Source: Paenibacillus planticolens (GTDB lineage Bacteria; Bacillota; Bacilli; Paenibacillales; NBRC-103111). Taken from it: a stretch of DNA of 64,000 nt. The stretch lies in assembly GCF_013141725.1 (NCBI RefSeq), contig NZ_WHNZ01000039.1:270295-334294 (forward strand), given 5' to 3'. The notes under the pieces were generated by a model. The model made no database searches. It saw only the letters and a program-made list of their open reading frames with translations, and was not told the origin of the DNA. The position numbers and the translations under genes were made by a program. This document shows, one piece after another, positions 1 to 9,275 of this stretch (positions are counted from its first letter, which is position 1; the number at the start of each line of letters is the position of its first letter).

Positions 1-1106
1 GTGAAGCTATGCATTCAGGGGAAAACCAGACTTTTATTTTGAATCGGGATAAAGTTCCGGGTATTCAATTCGTGGATCTCGACATCGCCGTGCGCGTCAG
101 TGAAGGTTCAGGCACTTATACCATCAACCCCTGGGGAGTTAACAAATATTACGGAGAAGGCAGCACCGACCAGATCGTCTGGTACACGCCGGATTTTGGC
201 CGCTGGATTGGGTTCCCTAACGGCACAAAAGTCGTCATTGAAGGCGGGCTCATCACGCGAATCACGAACGATTCCGTCCAGGTTCCTGCCGGCGGTTACG
301 TCTTGTTTGTCGGAAACAGCGCCAACAACCGGCAGTACGTCCTGCCGAATCTGGACGTCGGCGACAGAGTCACCAAGGAGCTGATGGCCAAAGGGGAAGG
401 CGGCAGCTCCCTGAACGCCTTGTCGTGGCTGGCGGCCATCGGGGCCGGACCGAAGCTGGTCACTAGCGGCTCCGTTGATCTCAACGTCAACCGAGACGGC
501 TTCTCCGACCCGAAGGTGACGCAATCTTCCGCGGCGCGAAGCTTCATCGGCATCGACGGGTCCGACCGTCTCGTGATGGGAACCGTGCCGAGTGCAACGC
601 TTTCCCAGCTCGCCGCCATCGCCGTTCAGCTTGGGCTGAAGGAAGCGATGAACATGGACGGCGGGTCCAGCTCCGGGCTGTATGCCAACGGCAGCATGCT
701 GACCTACCCCGGCCGCGAGCTGAGCAATGCACTCGTCGTGCGCAAGCTGGACAAGCCGAAGGTGCAAATCGACATCAACGGGCAGCCGGTGTATGACTAC
801 AGCGGCTTTATCGTCAAGGAGACGACCGTTGTTCCGATTCGCCCCTTCATCACGGCGATGAATGCCGGTTTTCAGTGGGATGCCGCAACGCGGACGGCGA
901 CCATCACGAACGCCGGAGTCACGATGAAGCTGAAAGATGGCAGCTCCACAGCAACGGTGAACGGGAAATCCGTCGCCGTGCCCGTGCCGCTGCAAATTAT
1001 GGAGGACAGCCGCATGTATGTTCCGCTCCGCCTCGTAGCGGAATCGCTAAACAGCAAAGTGGACTGGAACAGCCGCTTGTACCGGGCGTCCGTCCGCCTG
1101 CCTTAA
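1..1106 (+). CDS. phosphodiester glycosidase family protein with copper-amine-oxidase-like domain (5' partial)
   Basis: The reading frame is open to the window edge, so the true start lies upstream and the first visible ATG (position 9) is probably internal. The first ~235 residues carry the phosphodiester glycosidase (NAGPA/PF09992) fold, shown by the hallmark NMDGGSSSGLYANG near residue 215 and the ALSNALVVR-type ending. The last ~115 residues resemble the copper amine oxidase N-terminal domain (NGQPV...VPIRPF...W...VPLRLVAESL), common in secreted Paenibacillus proteins. Such proteins are exported and act on cell-envelope or exopolysaccharide sugars; the substrate cannot be read. A strong terminator follows. 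Confidence 0.85.
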   Translation, partial: EAMHSGENQTFILNRDKVPGIQFVDLDIAVRVSEGSGTYTINPWGVNKYYGEGSTDQIVWYTPDFGRWIGFPNGTKVVIEGGLITRITNDSVQVPAGGYVLFVGNSANNRQYVLPNLDVGDRVTKELMAKGEGGSSLNALSWLAAIGAGPKLVTSGSVDLNVNRDGFSDPKVTQSSAARSFIGIDGSDRLVMGTVPSATLSQLAAIAVQLGLKEAMNMDGGSSSGLYANGSMLTYPGRELSNALVVRKLDKPKVQIDINGQPVYDYSGFIVKETTVVPIRPFITAMNAGFQWDAATRTATITNAGVTMKLKDGSSTATVNGKSVAVPVPLQIMEDSRMYVPLRLVAESLNSKVDWNSRLYRASVRLP

Positions 1107-1120
1107 TGCGCAAGGATGCG

Positions 1121-1161
1121 AAAACAAAGACCTGGGACGCAGTCTCGGGTCTTTGTTTTTC
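1121..1161 (+). terminator. intrinsic terminator after phosphodiester glycosidase gene
   Basis: Inverted repeat AACAAAGACC / GGTCTTTGTT with a GC-rich inner part, ending in a T run, 15 bases after the stop codon. Confidence 0.85.
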
Positions 1162-1180
1162 ATCCCATAACGCTTATAAT
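1153..1180 (+). promoter_or_regulatory. probable SigA promoter of the ABC-F gene
   Basis: A perfect TATAAT -10 lies at 1175-1180, with TTGTTT 16 bases upstream, overlapping the T tract of the preceding terminator. It sits 38 bases before the ABC-F start. The -35 is weak. Confidence 0.4.
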
Positions 1181-1217
1181 AAAACGAGAAAAAGTTTAAA
1201 AGAAAAGGTGTCATTTC

Positions 1218-2774
1218 ATGAGCATATTAAACGTAGAAAGATTAAGCCACGGCTTTGGAGACCGCGCCATCTTCAACGACGTCTCGTTCCGCCTGCTCAA
1301 AGGGGAGCACATCGGACTCATCGGCGCAAACGGCGAAGGCAAATCGACCTTCATGAACATCATTACGGGCAAGCTTCAGCCCGACGACGGGAAGGTTGAA
1401 TGGTCCAAGCGCATGCGCGTTGGCTACCTGGATCAACATGCTGTGCTAAGCAAGGGCATGTCGATCCGCGACGTCCTGAAAGGAGCTTTCCAATATCTGT
1501 TCGACATGGAACAGGAAATGAACGATATGTACGGCCGAATGGGCGACGTGACGCCGGAAGAGCTCGAACAGATGCTGGAGGACGTCGGCACGATTCAGGA
1601 TACTTTGACGAATCAAGATTTTTACATGATCGATGCCAAAATCGAAGAAACCGCCCGCGGGCTGGGTCTTACCGATATCGGCCTGGATAAGGATGTCAAC
1701 GATTTAAGCGGCGGACAGCGTACGAAAGTATTGCTGGCGAAATTGCTGCTCGAAAAGCCGGACATTTTGCTCCTCGATGAGCCTACCAACTATTTGGATG
1801 AGCAGCACATCGAATGGCTGAAGCGTTACCTGCAGGAATACGAGAATGCCTTCATTCTGATTTCTCATGACATCCCATTCTTAAACAGCGTCATCAACCT
1901 GATCTACCACATGGAAAATCAGGCGTTAAACCGCTACGTCGGGGACTATAATCATTTCCAACAAGTCCACGAAATGAAAAAGCAGCAGCTGGAATCCGCG
2001 TATAAGCGCCAACAACAGGAAATTTCCGAGCTGAAGGACTTTGTCGCCCGTAACAAAGCAAGCGTTGCGACACGGAACATGGCGATGTCCAGACAGAAAA
2101 AACTCGACAAAATGGACGTCATCGAGCTGGCGAGGGAGAAACCGAAGCCACAGTTCAATTTCAAAGAAGGCCGTACATCAGGCAAGCTGATTTTCGAAAC
2201 GACCGATCTCGTCATCGGCTACGACTCACCGTTATCCAGACCTCTGAACCTGCGTATGGAACGCGGACAGAAGATTGCTCTTGTCGGTGCGAACGGTATC
2301 GGGAAAACGACGTTGCTGCGGAGTATTTTAGGCGAAATCACGCCCGTATCCGGGTCTGTTCAAAAAGGAGACAACCAGCAAATCGGCTACTTCCAGCAGG
2401 AAATCAAAGATTCCAACAACAACACCTGCATCGAGGAAGTGTGGAATGAGTTCCCTTCGTTCACACAATTCGAAGTGCGCGCGGCGTTAGCCAAATGCGG
2501 CCTCACCACGAAGCACATCGAGAGCAAAGTTGTTGTGCTGAGCGGCGGCGAGAAGGCGAAAGTTCGCCTCTGCAAGCTGATCAACCGCGAAACGAACCTG
2601 CTCGTGCTCGATGAGCCGACCAACCACTTGGATGTGGATGCCAAGGACGAGCTCAAGCGTGCGCTTCAGGCATATAAAGGCAGCATCCTGCTCATTTCCC
2701 ACGAACCGGACTTCTATCGCGATGTCGTGACGGAAACGTGGAATTGCGAGTCCTGGACAACGAAAGTGTTCTAA
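1218..2774 (+). CDS. ABC-F family ATPase (YkpA/YbiT-like)
   Basis: A soluble protein of 518 residues with two ABC ATPase cassettes and no membrane segments, the ABC-F layout. Cassette 1 has Walker A GANGEGKST, signature LSGGQRTK and Walker B ILLLDEPTNYLD; cassette 2 has GANGIGKTT, LSGGEKAK and LLVLDEPTNHLD. A charged linker between them (KRQQQEISELKDFVARNKA) is the usual interdomain arm. ABC-F proteins bind the ribosomal E site and act in translation or antibiotic protection; this one is closest in my reading to housekeeping YkpA/YbiT rather than to resistance types. Start ATG 1218 is preceded by AAAAGGTG. It is a single-gene unit between two terminators. Confidence 0.9.
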   Translation: MSILNVERLSHGFGDRAIFNDVSFRLLKGEHIGLIGANGEGKSTFMNIITGKLQPDDGKVEWSKRMRVGYLDQHAVLSKGMSIRDVLKGAFQYLFDMEQEMNDMYGRMGDVTPEELEQMLEDVGTIQDTLTNQDFYMIDAKIEETARGLGLTDIGLDKDVNDLSGGQRTKVLLAKLLLEKPDILLLDEPTNYLDEQHIEWLKRYLQEYENAFILISHDIPFLNSVINLIYHMENQALNRYVGDYNHFQQVHEMKKQQLESAYKRQQQEISELKDFVARNKASVATRNMAMSRQKKLDKMDVIELAREKPKPQFNFKEGRTSGKLIFETTDLVIGYDSPLSRPLNLRMERGQKIALVGANGIGKTTLLRSILGEITPVSGSVQKGDNQQIGYFQQEIKDSNNNTCIEEVWNEFPSFTQFEVRAALAKCGLTTKHIESKVVVLSGGEKAKVRLCKLINRETNLLVLDEPTNHLDVDAKDELKRALQAYKGSILLISHEPDFYRDVVTETWNCESWTTKVF

Positions 2775-2781
2775 TCATAGG

Positions 2782-2832
2782 AAGAGGGCCTCTTCGAGTA
2801 GATTACTCTGCTTGAGGATGCCCTCTTTTTTA
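2782..2832 (+). terminator. intrinsic terminator after ABC-F gene
   Basis: AAGAGGGC pairs with GCCCTCTT around a 30-base loop that folds further, followed by a T6 run. Confidence 0.85.
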
Positions 2833-2939
2833 CCGTCATCTCCGCCAAGCATCCGACTTGCTTTCAAATGATACGAAGTGTATCATTATCATGAGATTAT
2901 CCTTACCGCTCTTACTCATGATTGAAAGCGAGGACGCCC

Positions 2940-3272
2940 ATGCCTGTCGTTCGCCATTTCCTCCAAAGTAAAATGCTCGTTTGGCTGTTCATCTTATGCC
3001 TGAGCGACGCCCTATTTACCGACATCGGCCTGCGTCTGTCCTTCATTGAAGAGATGAACCCTCTGATACGAAGTGTATACGAGTGGCATGTGTTTGCGTA
3101 TTATTGCCTAAAACTCGTCCTCCCTCTGCTGCTCATGGCCTTCTACCCCTATATCCGTAAACGAGCTTGGGTCAAGCCCTGCCTCTCCTTCACGGTCATC
3201 ATCTATGGAGCCGTCAATGTAGTTCACTTCATCTGGCTGTCGTATGGATTGAAATACTTTGCGAACAGCTAG
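2940..3272 (+). CDS. DUF5658 family small membrane protein
   Basis: A 110-residue protein with about three hydrophobic segments. The pattern SDALFTDIGL...EEMNPLIRSVYEW near the N terminus is typical of DUF5658, a family of unknown function in Bacillales. I chose ATG 2940 because AGCGAGG lies 6 bases upstream; a TTG at 2922 in the same frame lacks a ribosome site. No partner gene is adjacent. Confidence 0.7.
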   Translation: MPVVRHFLQSKMLVWLFILCLSDALFTDIGLRLSFIEEMNPLIRSVYEWHVFAYYCLKLVLPLLLMAFYPYIRKRAWVKPCLSFTVIIYGAVNVVHFIWLSYGLKYFANS

Positions 3273-3319
3273 CCGTTAAATTTCCAACCCCCACTCACAC
3301 GTCAGCTGAGACGTCGCAA

Positions 3320-3362
3320 TAAAAAAAGAGCCTTGCCTGAACGCAAGCTCAGCATGGCTCTT
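3320..3362 (-). terminator. intrinsic terminator (minus strand)
   Basis: Read on the minus strand, AAGAGCC pairs with GGCTCTT and is followed by T7. It overlaps the stop codon of the PhzF remnant and probably now ends the EAL-kinase transcript. Confidence 0.75.
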
Positions 3363-3489
3363 ACTTATAGCAAACCTCAAAATCTTTCACATGCACTGCG
3401 GTACCTGCAATCTTAATGCCCCATGCGTCCTGGAGCGTGTCGACAAATACGCTGACTCGGCCGTCTCTTCCGATCTCATGACCTTGCTC
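3361..3489 (-). pseudogene. C-terminal remnant of a PhzF-family isomerase
   Basis: The minus strand here encodes about 43 residues ending in a TAA with no start codon, reading EQGHEIGRDGRVSV ... IKIAGTAVHVKDFEV. This matches the C-terminal strand-turn-strand of PhzF/phenazine-biosynthesis-like isomerases (QG..IGRP..V.V...V.V.GTAV.V..GE). The frame is closed upstream by a TGA that lies inside the end of the adjacent kinase gene, so only the tail of the old gene survives, together with its terminator. The kinase stop codon lies one base away, which points to a deletion junction. The family call rests on pattern recognition of a short segment. Confidence 0.6.
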
Positions 3490-3490
3490 C

Positions 3491-6400
3491 CTACAAATCC
3501 TTCACAATTTGATCAATCTCAAACTGCACGCGCATGATCCCTTCCTTGCACGCATCCAGTTTGATCTCCTGTTCCATCACCTTCTCAAGCCCCTGAACGG
3601 CCGCTAACAACGATTCCGCGTAGAAATTGGCCGCCACACCTTTCAGCGTATGCACCATGCGGCGGGCCACGGCATCTTCCTGATGGATGATAGAGGGCAA
3701 CAGCAGCTCCGCGAAAGAAGCGTAATCCAGCTTAAACTTCTCGATCATGTATTGAAAAATGTGGATTTTTTGATCGATATTCCGCAGCACTCGTTCAACA
3801 TCCATCCCCTTAATGTGCAGCAGCCATTGCAAATCCTGCCACTTCTCCAGCGTGTCCGACAACTGTTTCTCATTCACCGGTTTGACCAATATACCATTGA
3901 GACCCAGCTTCAGCATATGCATCCGATCCTTCACGAATCCGTTCGCTGTAAGCGCAATAATTGGAACTCGCTGCATCGGCTTCAACTGCCGCAGCTTCTG
4001 AGTTGCCTCGTAGCCATCCATCTCCGGCATATGAATATCCATCAGAATAAGCTTCCACGGCCTTAGGCCGGCACGTTCCAGAACTTCATGGCCATTCTGC
4101 GCAATAACGACATCGTAGCCCAATTGTTGCAGAAGCTGCGTGATCACCAACTGATTGATTTCATTGTCCTCGGCAACTAAGATGTCCCCTTTGGACTGCG
4201 AATGCGATCGCTCCGCTAATGCCGCTTCACCGGCGCCCCTCTCGGACCATGGCTTCAGCCCATTCAAGGTCTGCAAAACTTTGCGAAGCGACAGCCTGCT
4301 TACCGGTTTTACAAGGACGGCATCCGCTTTCAACGCTGCAGGAAGCTCGCACATCTCTTCTCTGCCTTCCAGCGTCGTGAGCGCGATCACGTGGGTCTGG
4401 GAACGATCCACCGCATTCAGCACACGCTGCCAGATGGCTTGATGCTGCATAGGGTCCATTTGCATATCCAGAAAAATATGTCCGAAAGCAGATTCCCCCG
4501 GCTCCTTGTCTCTTTGTTCCAACACGGTTAACAGTTCGGATACTGTTGAAACCATACTCGCCTGCAGTTGAAATGAGCCTAGAAGATCCGATGCATGCTG
4601 CGCTGCAAGCGGATGATCCTCAGCTACCAGCACCCGGCTTTTCCCTTGAAGCAATACCTGTTGCTCGCAATACGCCCGGAGTTCTTCTTCCGCCAGCCGG
4701 TTAAGCCCGAACAGCAGGCTAAAGTAAAAACGGCTGCCTTCCCCGAGCACGGTTTCAACCTGGAGCACGCCCCCCATGGACTGCACCAAATGCTGGCAGA
4801 TGACGAGCCCTAGCCCTGTACCGCCGTACCTTCGGCTTGTCGATGTATCCGCCTGCGAGAATGGCCGGAATAGCTGCGACAACTGTTCCTTAGAGATGCC
4901 GATCCCGGTGTCCTCCACCGCAAAAGAAATAATGACGCCTTCCTCCGCATATTCCTCAAGCTGCACTTGTATCCGTATGTGCCCGTGCTCCGTAAATTTG
5001 ATCGCATTATTGGATAAATTGATCAATACTTGCTCTAATCGAAAGGAGTCCCCGCTGACGATATCGGGCAAATCTTCGGACGTATCGAGCAAAATCTCGA
5101 TGCGCTTATTCGCCAATGAGATGCTGGCCAGATCCGCGACCTTTTGGAGCGACTCCTCTAAGGAGAAATCAACCTTCTCCAAAACTAATTTTCCCGCTTC
5201 AATTTTCGAAAAATCCAATATATCGTTTATCGTCGTCAGCAAGACACTCGACGAAGCATCCATTTTGGTCAAGTAATCCTTCTGCAGCGCCGTCAATTCG
5301 GTTCGCTGCAGCAGAAGGGACAGCCCCATAATACCGTTAAGCGGCGTTCGGATTTCGTGACTCATCCTTGCCAGGAATTGACTCTTCGCGCGGTTGGATT
5401 CGTCCGCTTCCTCCCGCTTTTTCAGATCCGTGATATCGTGTACCGTGCCGGTCACTCCGATGATTTCCGTTTTTCTCTCATTGAACAAGGGAGACAACGT
5501 GACATTATACGCATGCTCGGCATCGTCTGGCAGCAAGAAATTAACGGCGAATTGCTGCGTCTTCCCGTTAATAATCGATTGCGTGAACGCCCGCTCCCAT
5601 TTCGTAGGATCGTCCATCTGAATGACATCGGTCAACTGCTTTCCTTTTACTTGTTCAGGCGTAAGCTGATAAGTTTGGTACATTTTGTAGTTAGCAGAGG
5701 CAATGCTTCCATCCAGTCGAAATTTGAAAATAAAATCCTCCGAATTCTCCACCAAGGTCCGGAACTGCTCATCCCGCACTCTTGCCCTCATCTGGGCAGC
5801 ACGGTGCTCAGACACATCTACCGCAGATCCGATTACTTCACTAACCGCGCCAAATTTGTAAATAGGCTGCAAGGTAACGAGGATCGTATAGCCTTTGCAA
5901 TCATATTCATAAGTGACTCGTTCCCCCTTCCAAGCCTGTTCATAATATGGCTGCAGAAAATTCAGGGAATTATCGCCGAACAAACCGATTTCATGCGTTT
6001 TTTTTCCAATAAACTGACCCGGTCTCAGTCCCAGCTGATAGAGCAACTGGCCTTCAATCAATATGTATACAAATTGCTCCCTGTGCTTATGAAATTTGAA
6101 CGTAAATCCCGGCTGAAAGCGCAGCATATCAATGAGCTCCTGCTCCACCTCCCGAATCTGCAGCTTAAACTCCCGGGCGCGAATCAGATAGCGAAGAATG
6201 CAGGCCACAATCACCATACACACCATTTGGTAACAGAGATATGTCCATATCATTTGCAGCGGTATTCGATACACGAGCCAGGTCGTCCCGTAATAGCATG
6301 CAAATAAAAAAATTCCGCCAAATAACCATTTAGACCAATAGAAGCGCATTTTAGCAAAAATAAACCCGGTGCCTAGGACAGCAGCCAGCCCAATGAACAG

Positions 6401-6724
6401 CATCGGCAACGGGGTGGAGCTATCCGTGATGAATCGCCATCCCCATAGAATGGCTAATGTAATCAGCATGGCGGGGAATCCGCCCAAATAAGCGGCAAGC
6501 ATAAAACCTATGCCACGGAAATTAAGACTGAACTGGTCATCGACAGTGACGCCAAAGTTAATAAGGATCACAACCAGGATGCCGTGTGAGAGACCTACGA
6601 AAACCTTGTAATACCACGTCGGGCTCTGATCCAATTTCGTCATAATGAAAAATTGTTCAACGAATAACACAAACACCGTAATTATCGTAAAATTGGTAAT
6701 CAAATCGCGCAGCAGAACAATCAC
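3491..6724 (-). CDS. hybrid sensor histidine kinase (membrane sensor, PAS, HisKA, HATPase, REC, REC, HPt)
   Basis: A 1077-residue phosphorelay kinase. The first ~180 residues form about six membrane segments resembling a 5TM LytS/YhcK-type sensor. Two PAS-like regions follow (~195-430), then HisKA with phospho-acceptor ARMSHEIRTPLNG near 455, HATPase (N box NLSNNAIKF, GTGLGL), a first REC (VLVAEDHP ~701, LDMQM, LVKPV), a second REC (ILVAEDNE ~853, LMDIHMPEMDG, LVKPV) and an HPt domain with VHTLKG near 1025. All catalytic motifs look intact. The start is GTG with a weak ribosome site; translation is probably coupled to the REC-EAL gene 18 bases upstream. The partner output is likely that EAL protein or the divergent OmpR-type regulator. 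Confidence 0.9.
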   Translation of the reverse strand: MIVLLRDLITNFTIITVFVLFVEQFFIMTKLDQSPTWYYKVFVGLSHGILVVILINFGVTVDDQFSLNFRGIGFMLAAYLGGFPAMLITLAILWGWRFITDSSTPLPMLFIGLAAVLGTGFIFAKMRFYWSKWLFGGIFLFACYYGTTWLVYRIPLQMIWTYLCYQMVCMVIVACILRYLIRAREFKLQIREVEQELIDMLRFQPGFTFKFHKHREQFVYILIEGQLLYQLGLRPGQFIGKKTHEIGLFGDNSLNFLQPYYEQAWKGERVTYEYDCKGYTILVTLQPIYKFGAVSEVIGSAVDVSEHRAAQMRARVRDEQFRTLVENSEDFIFKFRLDGSIASANYKMYQTYQLTPEQVKGKQLTDVIQMDDPTKWERAFTQSIINGKTQQFAVNFLLPDDAEHAYNVTLSPLFNERKTEIIGVTGTVHDITDLKKREEADESNRAKSQFLARMSHEIRTPLNGIMGLSLLLQRTELTALQKDYLTKMDASSSVLLTTINDILDFSKIEAGKLVLEKVDFSLEESLQKVADLASISLANKRIEILLDTSEDLPDIVSGDSFRLEQVLINLSNNAIKFTEHGHIRIQVQLEEYAEEGVIISFAVEDTGIGISKEQLSQLFRPFSQADTSTSRRYGGTGLGLVICQHLVQSMGGVLQVETVLGEGSRFYFSLLFGLNRLAEEELRAYCEQQVLLQGKSRVLVAEDHPLAAQHASDLLGSFQLQASMVSTVSELLTVLEQRDKEPGESAFGHIFLDMQMDPMQHQAIWQRVLNAVDRSQTHVIALTTLEGREEMCELPAALKADAVLVKPVSRLSLRKVLQTLNGLKPWSERGAGEAALAERSHSQSKGDILVAEDNEINQLVITQLLQQLGYDVVIAQNGHEVLERAGLRPWKLILMDIHMPEMDGYEATQKLRQLKPMQRVPIIALTANGFVKDRMHMLKLGLNGILVKPVNEKQLSDTLEKWQDLQWLLHIKGMDVERVLRNIDQKIHIFQYMIEKFKLDYASFAELLLPSIIHQEDAVARRMVHTLKGVAANFYAESLLAAVQGLEKVMEQEIKLDACKEGIMRVQFEIDQIVKDL

Positions 6725-6742
6725 CAGCCTATACTTAAATAG

Positions 6743-8023
6743 CTACCCTGTCCGTTTATTTCTCGTATCCAGCAGCATCTCCGCAACGCTCTCAGCCTGA
6801 ACCGGTTTGCTGAAATAATAGCCCTGCACAAATCGGCAGCCGCAATCCCTTAGCACTTGAAGCTCCTCTTCGGTCTCCAGTCCTTCAGCCACAACGAGCA
6901 GGTTCAAGTTTTTAGCCATTGTAATCACGGTGTTCACGATAGCGGCATTCACTTCCTGATGTTTCAAACCCTTAATAAAGGACTGATCTATCTTCAACTT
7001 GTCTATAGGAAAATCCTTCAAGAAACCCAATGAACTATATCCGGTTCCAAAATCATCCATCGCGACGCGAACGCCTAGCTTTTTCAACTGACTGAGCACG
7101 TCTGCGGCCAGATTGACCTCCATACTCATACTCTCGGTTATTTCTAGTTCCAAATACTTCGGCTGCAAGCCTGTTTCTTTTAAAATCTTCTGAATCATCG
7201 CACTAAGTCCGCTATCGTTGAACTGTCGTCTGGAAAGATTAACGGCCATAAATAAGCAGGGAAGACCGGCTTCCTGCCATTTCATATTTTGCACGCACGC
7301 CTCTCTCAGCACCCATTCGCCGATCTCATGAATCAAGCCGCTTTCTTCCGCTACAGGAATAAAATCACCGGGCGGCACCTGCCCCAAAGTCGCATTATGC
7401 CAACGGATTAAGCTCTCCAGCCCAACGACGCTATTCGTATGCACGTCCACGACAGGTTGATAAACGAGATGAAACTCCTTATTCGCAATCGCTTTACGCA
7501 AATGAAATTCGATGTCCATTCTTCTTTGAAACTGGTCGTGCTTCCCCTGAAGGGAGGCGGAGAGCGCAGCTTCCATGATTCCTGCCGTTTTGAGGGGGGA
7601 TTCATAGACGCCTTGAATGCCGTTTAATACGGCCAATTTACAGCGTTCCAGGAAATACGAGATCACACTGTCATGTGACGTATGCCCGGAGAGCATTTCT
7701 TTATGATAATAATCCGCAGCGCCAATCCGCATAGCCTGGATGGTCCGCATGGCGCCTTCGGATGTTTGCGTACTAAGCACTACGATCGGAATGGGATGAC
7801 GATTCATAATGAGCTGAAGCGCTTTAATCCCTGCCGGCATCGCTAAATCGATGATCGCCAAATCCGGTCTCTCTTCGAGCATGCAATTTAATGCGGCATT
7901 TCCATGCTTCGCCGTTCCTGTGATGACGAACTGTTCATCTTTTTGAAAGATCGTGTCCAGCAGTTCCTTTAGTTCATTAGAATCACTTACAATCAGGACT
8001 CCACACCTATTCATAAGACCCAT
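6743..8023 (-). CDS. response regulator with EAL c-di-GMP phosphodiesterase domain
   Basis: A 426-residue protein with a CheB-like receiver (residues ~8-125, phospho-acceptor in IIDLAMP) and an EAL domain (~170-420). The name-giving motif is ESL (LVGLESLIRW-type, near 204), a common active variant. The other metal and catalytic residues are present: MAVNLSRRQF, LELEITES, VAMDDFGTGYSS, KLKIDQSF, VVAEGLET and VQGYYFSKP. It is therefore predicted to hydrolyse c-di-GMP to pGpG in the cytoplasm when phosphorylated. It is the first gene of a two-gene unit with the hybrid kinase 18 bases downstream, which suggests the kinase controls it. Confidence 0.9.
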   Translation of the reverse strand: MGLMNRCGVLIVSDSNELKELLDTIFQKDEQFVITGTAKHGNAALNCMLEERPDLAIIDLAMPAGIKALQLIMNRHPIPIVVLSTQTSEGAMRTIQAMRIGAADYYHKEMLSGHTSHDSVISYFLERCKLAVLNGIQGVYESPLKTAGIMEAALSASLQGKHDQFQRRMDIEFHLRKAIANKEFHLVYQPVVDVHTNSVVGLESLIRWHNATLGQVPPGDFIPVAEESGLIHEIGEWVLREACVQNMKWQEAGLPCLFMAVNLSRRQFNDSGLSAMIQKILKETGLQPKYLELEITESMSMEVNLAADVLSQLKKLGVRVAMDDFGTGYSSLGFLKDFPIDKLKIDQSFIKGLKHQEVNAAIVNTVITMAKNLNLLVVAEGLETEEELQVLRDCGCRFVQGYYFSKPVQAESVAEMLLDTRNKRTG

Positions 8024-8178
8024 TTACTTACACCTCCTACAAGCCATTTTCACAATTAGCCGTATTACCCCTATTGTACTTTCCACTTATTAGGTTACTT
8101 ACCTAAAAGGTATGATTTCCAGCTCGTTTTCGCTAACAATTTGCTAACAAATTCCCGATAAAAAGTATAGGAGAGCGA

Positions 8179-8207
8179 TTTACTCTTATTTTTCGACACC
8201 TTATAAT
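8179..8207 (+). promoter_or_regulatory. SigA promoter of the OmpR-type regulator
   Basis: TTTACT (8179-8184), a 17-base spacer and a perfect TATAAT (8202-8207), 92 bases before the start codon. Confidence 0.6.
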
Positions 8208-8299
8208 AGAAGAAGTAAGCAATATGTTAGGACGTACGAACCCTCTGTTCATTCATGAATTAGCAGTAGAAAATAAGCTAAGATTGGGGGAGTTTATAA

Positions 8300-8998
8300 T
8301 TGGACAGGGTGCTTTTAATTGAGGACGACGATATTATAGGTGAAATGGTCTGTATGTATCTGACAGAAGAAGGATTCTTAGTCCTAAGAGCCCACAATGG
8401 CCGGGACGGCCTTGCCGCACTGCGGGAATTCGAACCCGAGCTTATTCTTCTGGACCTCATGCTGCCCGACGTTGAAGGCACTGACTTATGCAATTCCTTG
8501 CGGAACTTGACACCCGTTCCTATCATTATCATTTCTTCCAACTCCAAAGTCAGCGAGAAGATCGAAGCATTCACAGTTGGCGCTGACGACTATTTATGTA
8601 AGCCCTTTAGCATGCATGAGATGAAGGCCCGCATCCAAGCGCTTTTGCGCCGGTCTAAACAGGTCCACCCAACCGAAGAGCCGCTTGTCCAGCAGAACGG
8701 TACGGTACCCCCTACGGATTTGAACATTAATCTGGAAAAAAGAACGCTCTACGTGCGAGGCGAACCCGTTGACATGACCTTCTCCGAATTCGAGCTCATC
8801 CGGCTGCTGTACGAGCACCCTGAGCGCGTTTATCGCCGGGAAGATCTGATTAACGCTTTGCGCGGCTTCGACTCCTATGTCAACGATCGCGCCATCGATG
8901 TACATATTACGAATTTACGAAGGAAAATTGAAGCCAACCCCAAAGAACCGAAATACATCAAAACCGTCTGGGGCGTAGGCTATAAATTTGTTTTATAA
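8300..8998 (+). CDS. OmpR/PhoB-family response regulator
   Basis: A 232-residue two-domain regulator. The receiver has the acidic pair LIEDDD, phospho-acceptor LLDLMLPD and lysine in LCKPF. The C-terminal winged helix shows MTFSEFELIRLLYEHPERVYRREDL, VNDRAIDVHITNLRRKIE and IKTVWGVGYKF. The start is TTG 8300 with GGGGGAG 8 bases upstream. No kinase is co-transcribed; the hybrid kinase on the opposite strand of the same locus is the nearest candidate, though hybrid kinases often act through HPt on other receivers. A terminator follows directly. Confidence 0.9.
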   Translation: MDRVLLIEDDDIIGEMVCMYLTEEGFLVLRAHNGRDGLAALREFEPELILLDLMLPDVEGTDLCNSLRNLTPVPIIIISSNSKVSEKIEAFTVGADDYLCKPFSMHEMKARIQALLRRSKQVHPTEEPLVQQNGTVPPTDLNINLEKRTLYVRGEPVDMTFSEFELIRLLYEHPERVYRREDLINALRGFDSYVNDRAIDVHITNLRRKIEANPKEPKYIKTVWGVGYKFVL

Positions 8999-9002
8999 AA
9001 TA

Positions 9003-9036
9003 AGATCTGATCCATTCATGGATCGGGTCTTTTTTG
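9003..9036 (+). terminator. intrinsic terminator after OmpR-type regulator
   Basis: AGATCTGATCC pairs imperfectly with GGATCGGGTCT across ATTCAT, followed by T6. Confidence 0.8.
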
Positions 9037-9128
9037 ATGCAATAAAGCTCTTGGACAGCCACTTTTTGTCGTTTAGCCATACATTTTGTAGAAACTAACA
9101 TCTCGTCCTAGAATTTAACAAAAATTGG

Positions 9129-9156
9129 TTGACATAGAAATCATTAATCATATATT
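9129..9156 (+). promoter_or_regulatory. SigA promoter upstream of the Ppx/GppA-like gene
   Basis: Consensus TTGACA (9129-9134), a 16-base spacer and TATATT (9151-9156). It leaves a leader of about 115 bases in which I see no recognisable riboswitch. Confidence 0.55.
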
Positions 9157-9275
9157 ATTGGACTTCTGGAGCCTTTATTTTACAAGAAAAAGTCGGTTAT
9201 ACATCATATGTCAGCTAACTAAACATGGATTCACAAGTGCGATACCATTACTAAGGAACAAACGGGTGAACTCTT

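Noticed and set aside
108..995. 295-codon minus-strand open frame over the phosphodiester glycosidase
   Set aside because: Antisense to a gene with clear family motifs; rich in His and Arg, typical of a GC-rich mirror frame.
5357..6307. 316-codon plus-strand open frame inside the hybrid kinase gene
   Set aside because: Antisense to a fully recognisable kinase; composition looks like the mirrored kinase codons.
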